Positions 6,095-6,661 of a stretch of DNA of 6,661 nucleotides are shown in pieces. The stretch comes from Burkholderiaceae bacterium. GTDB lineage: Bacteria > Pseudomonadota > Gammaproteobacteria > Burkholderiales > Burkholderiaceae_D. A model generated the notes under the pieces. That model was not told the DNA's origin and did not search any database. It worked only from the letters and a program-made list of their open reading frames with translations. The stretch covers positions 1 through 6,661 of the forward strand of contig JAIELO010000156.1 in the NCBI GenBank assembly GCA_019752915.1. Reading direction: 5' to 3'. The number at the start of each line of letters is the position of its first letter. The stretch's first letter is position 1. Position numbers and translations under genes: made by a program.

Positions 6095-6661
6095 ATGACC
6101 GTTGCCCAAGCACTAGGACATATCCGCGTCCTGGACCTCAGCCGCGTCCTCGCTGGCCCGTGGTGCTCGCAGAATCTGGCCGACCTCGGCGCTGATGTCA
6201 TCAAAGTCGAACGCCCCGGTAGCGGCGACGACACCCGCGCCTGGGGCCCGCCCTACGCCAAAGATGCAGACGGCAACGACACCACCGAAGCGGCTTACTA
6301 TCTGGCGGCCAACCGCGGCAAGCGCTCGATCACCGTCGATATTGCCAGCGCTGAAGGCCAGCAGCTGATCCGCGAACTGGTGCGTCATAGCGACGTGGTA
6401 CTGGAAAACTACAAGGTCGGCCAGCTGAAACGCTACGGCCTCGACTACGAATCACTGAAAGCCATCAAGCCGGATCTGGTCTACTGCTCGATTACCGGCT
6501 TCGGCCAGAACGGCCCTTACGCGCACCGCGCCGGTTACGACTTCCTGATTCAGGGCATGGGCGGGCTGATGTCGGTGACCGGCGAGCGCGACGATCTGCC
6601 CGGTGGCGGCCCGCAGAAAGCCGGTGTCGCGCTGACCGATCTGATGACCGGCATGTACGCC
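6095..6661 (+). CDS. CaiB/BaiF (family III) CoA-transferase, 5' part, cut by window edge
   Basis: The frame is open from the ATG at 6095 to the last base, giving the first 189 residues of a protein whose family is usually about 400 residues long. Family III enzymes move CoA between carboxylic acids through an aspartyl-CoA thioester intermediate. The N-terminus (IRVLDLSRVLAGPWCSQNLADLGADVIKVERP, 10-41) is the family's typical opening. ANRGKRSITVD (72-82), DVVLENYKVGQLKRYGLDY (100-118) and SITGFGQNGPY (132-142) follow, then GYDFLIQGMGGLMSVTG (147-163). ALTDLMTGMYA (179-189) aligns with the region of catalytic Asp169 of formyl-CoA transferase, so D182 is the likely nucleophile. AAAAGG at 6081-6086 is a good ribosome-binding site. 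The substrate cannot be assigned: succinate-, glutarate-, formyl-, carnitine- or mesaconyl-type activities are all possible. It is divergent from ugpQ. Confidence 0.95.
   Translation, partial: MTVAQALGHIRVLDLSRVLAGPWCSQNLADLGADVIKVERPGSGDDTRAWGPPYAKDADGNDTTEAAYYLAANRGKRSITVDIASAEGQQLIRELVRHSDVVLENYKVGQLKRYGLDYESLKAIKPDLVYCSITGFGQNGPYAHRAGYDFLIQGMGGLMSVTGERDDLPGGGPQKAGVALTDLMTGMYA

Noticed and set aside
6113..6388. Minus-strand open frame of about 91 codons opposite the CoA-transferase gene.
   Set aside because: The plus strand encodes clear CaiB/BaiF motifs throughout. The antisense product has no recognisable domain and no ribosome-binding site support.

Overview
The window reads as an ordinary chromosomal housekeeping stretch of a betaproteobacterium. 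The AlaRS, the EtfAB pair and the short 'MEFHQELDARGLNCPLP' TusA-like protein look most like Burkholderiales proteins, probably Oxalobacteraceae (Janthinobacterium/Herbaspirillum/Undibacterium type). That placement is from memory of family sequences, not from a search. Base composition is moderately GC-rich and even across the genes. I see no mobile element, CRISPR array, tRNA or rRNA, and no anomalous composition.

Layout. Five genes lie on the minus strand and one, cut by the window edge, on the plus strand. In minus-strand reading order they are: ugpQ-like glycerophosphodiester phosphodiesterase (5910 to 5158), alaS (5077 to 2468), a tusA/sirA-family sulfur-carrier gene (2236 to 2009), etfB (1748 to 999) and etfA (988 to 56). 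The plus-strand gene is a CaiB/BaiF (family III) CoA-transferase starting at 6095 and running off the right edge after 189 codons. It is divergent from ugpQ across 184 bp.

Transcription units, inferred from spacing and signals: etfB and etfA form a tight operon (10 bp gap). Their candidate promoter has a perfect TATAAT and a 12-bp perfect palindrome just upstream. The tusA-like gene appears to have its own promoter and a weak terminator. alaS ends in a strong 11-bp GC-rich hairpin and has a TATAAT box 38 bp ahead of its start codon. ugpQ has a perfect TTGACA box in the divergent region. That region also carries a 9-bp inverted repeat with arms exactly 42 bp apart.

Biology. EtfAB carries electrons from acyl-CoA and related dehydrogenases to the quinone pool. 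The CoA-transferase handles acyl-CoA intermediates, and the GDPD releases glycerol-3-phosphate from phospholipid head-group diesters. There is therefore a loose lipid/acyl-CoA theme flanking the translation gene alaS and the tRNA-thiolation-related tusA-like gene. Nothing here proves co-regulation.

I did not find a new multi-gene system. The points most worth checking are regulatory: the palindrome upstream of etfBA, the paired repeat between ugpQ and the CoA-transferase gene, and the compound hairpin after etfA. Very long open frames opposite alaS, etfA and etfB (up to about 3 kb) are codon-register artefacts and are recorded as rejected. No gene-free stretch exceeds 300 bases; the longest is 1749-2008 (260 bp), described below.
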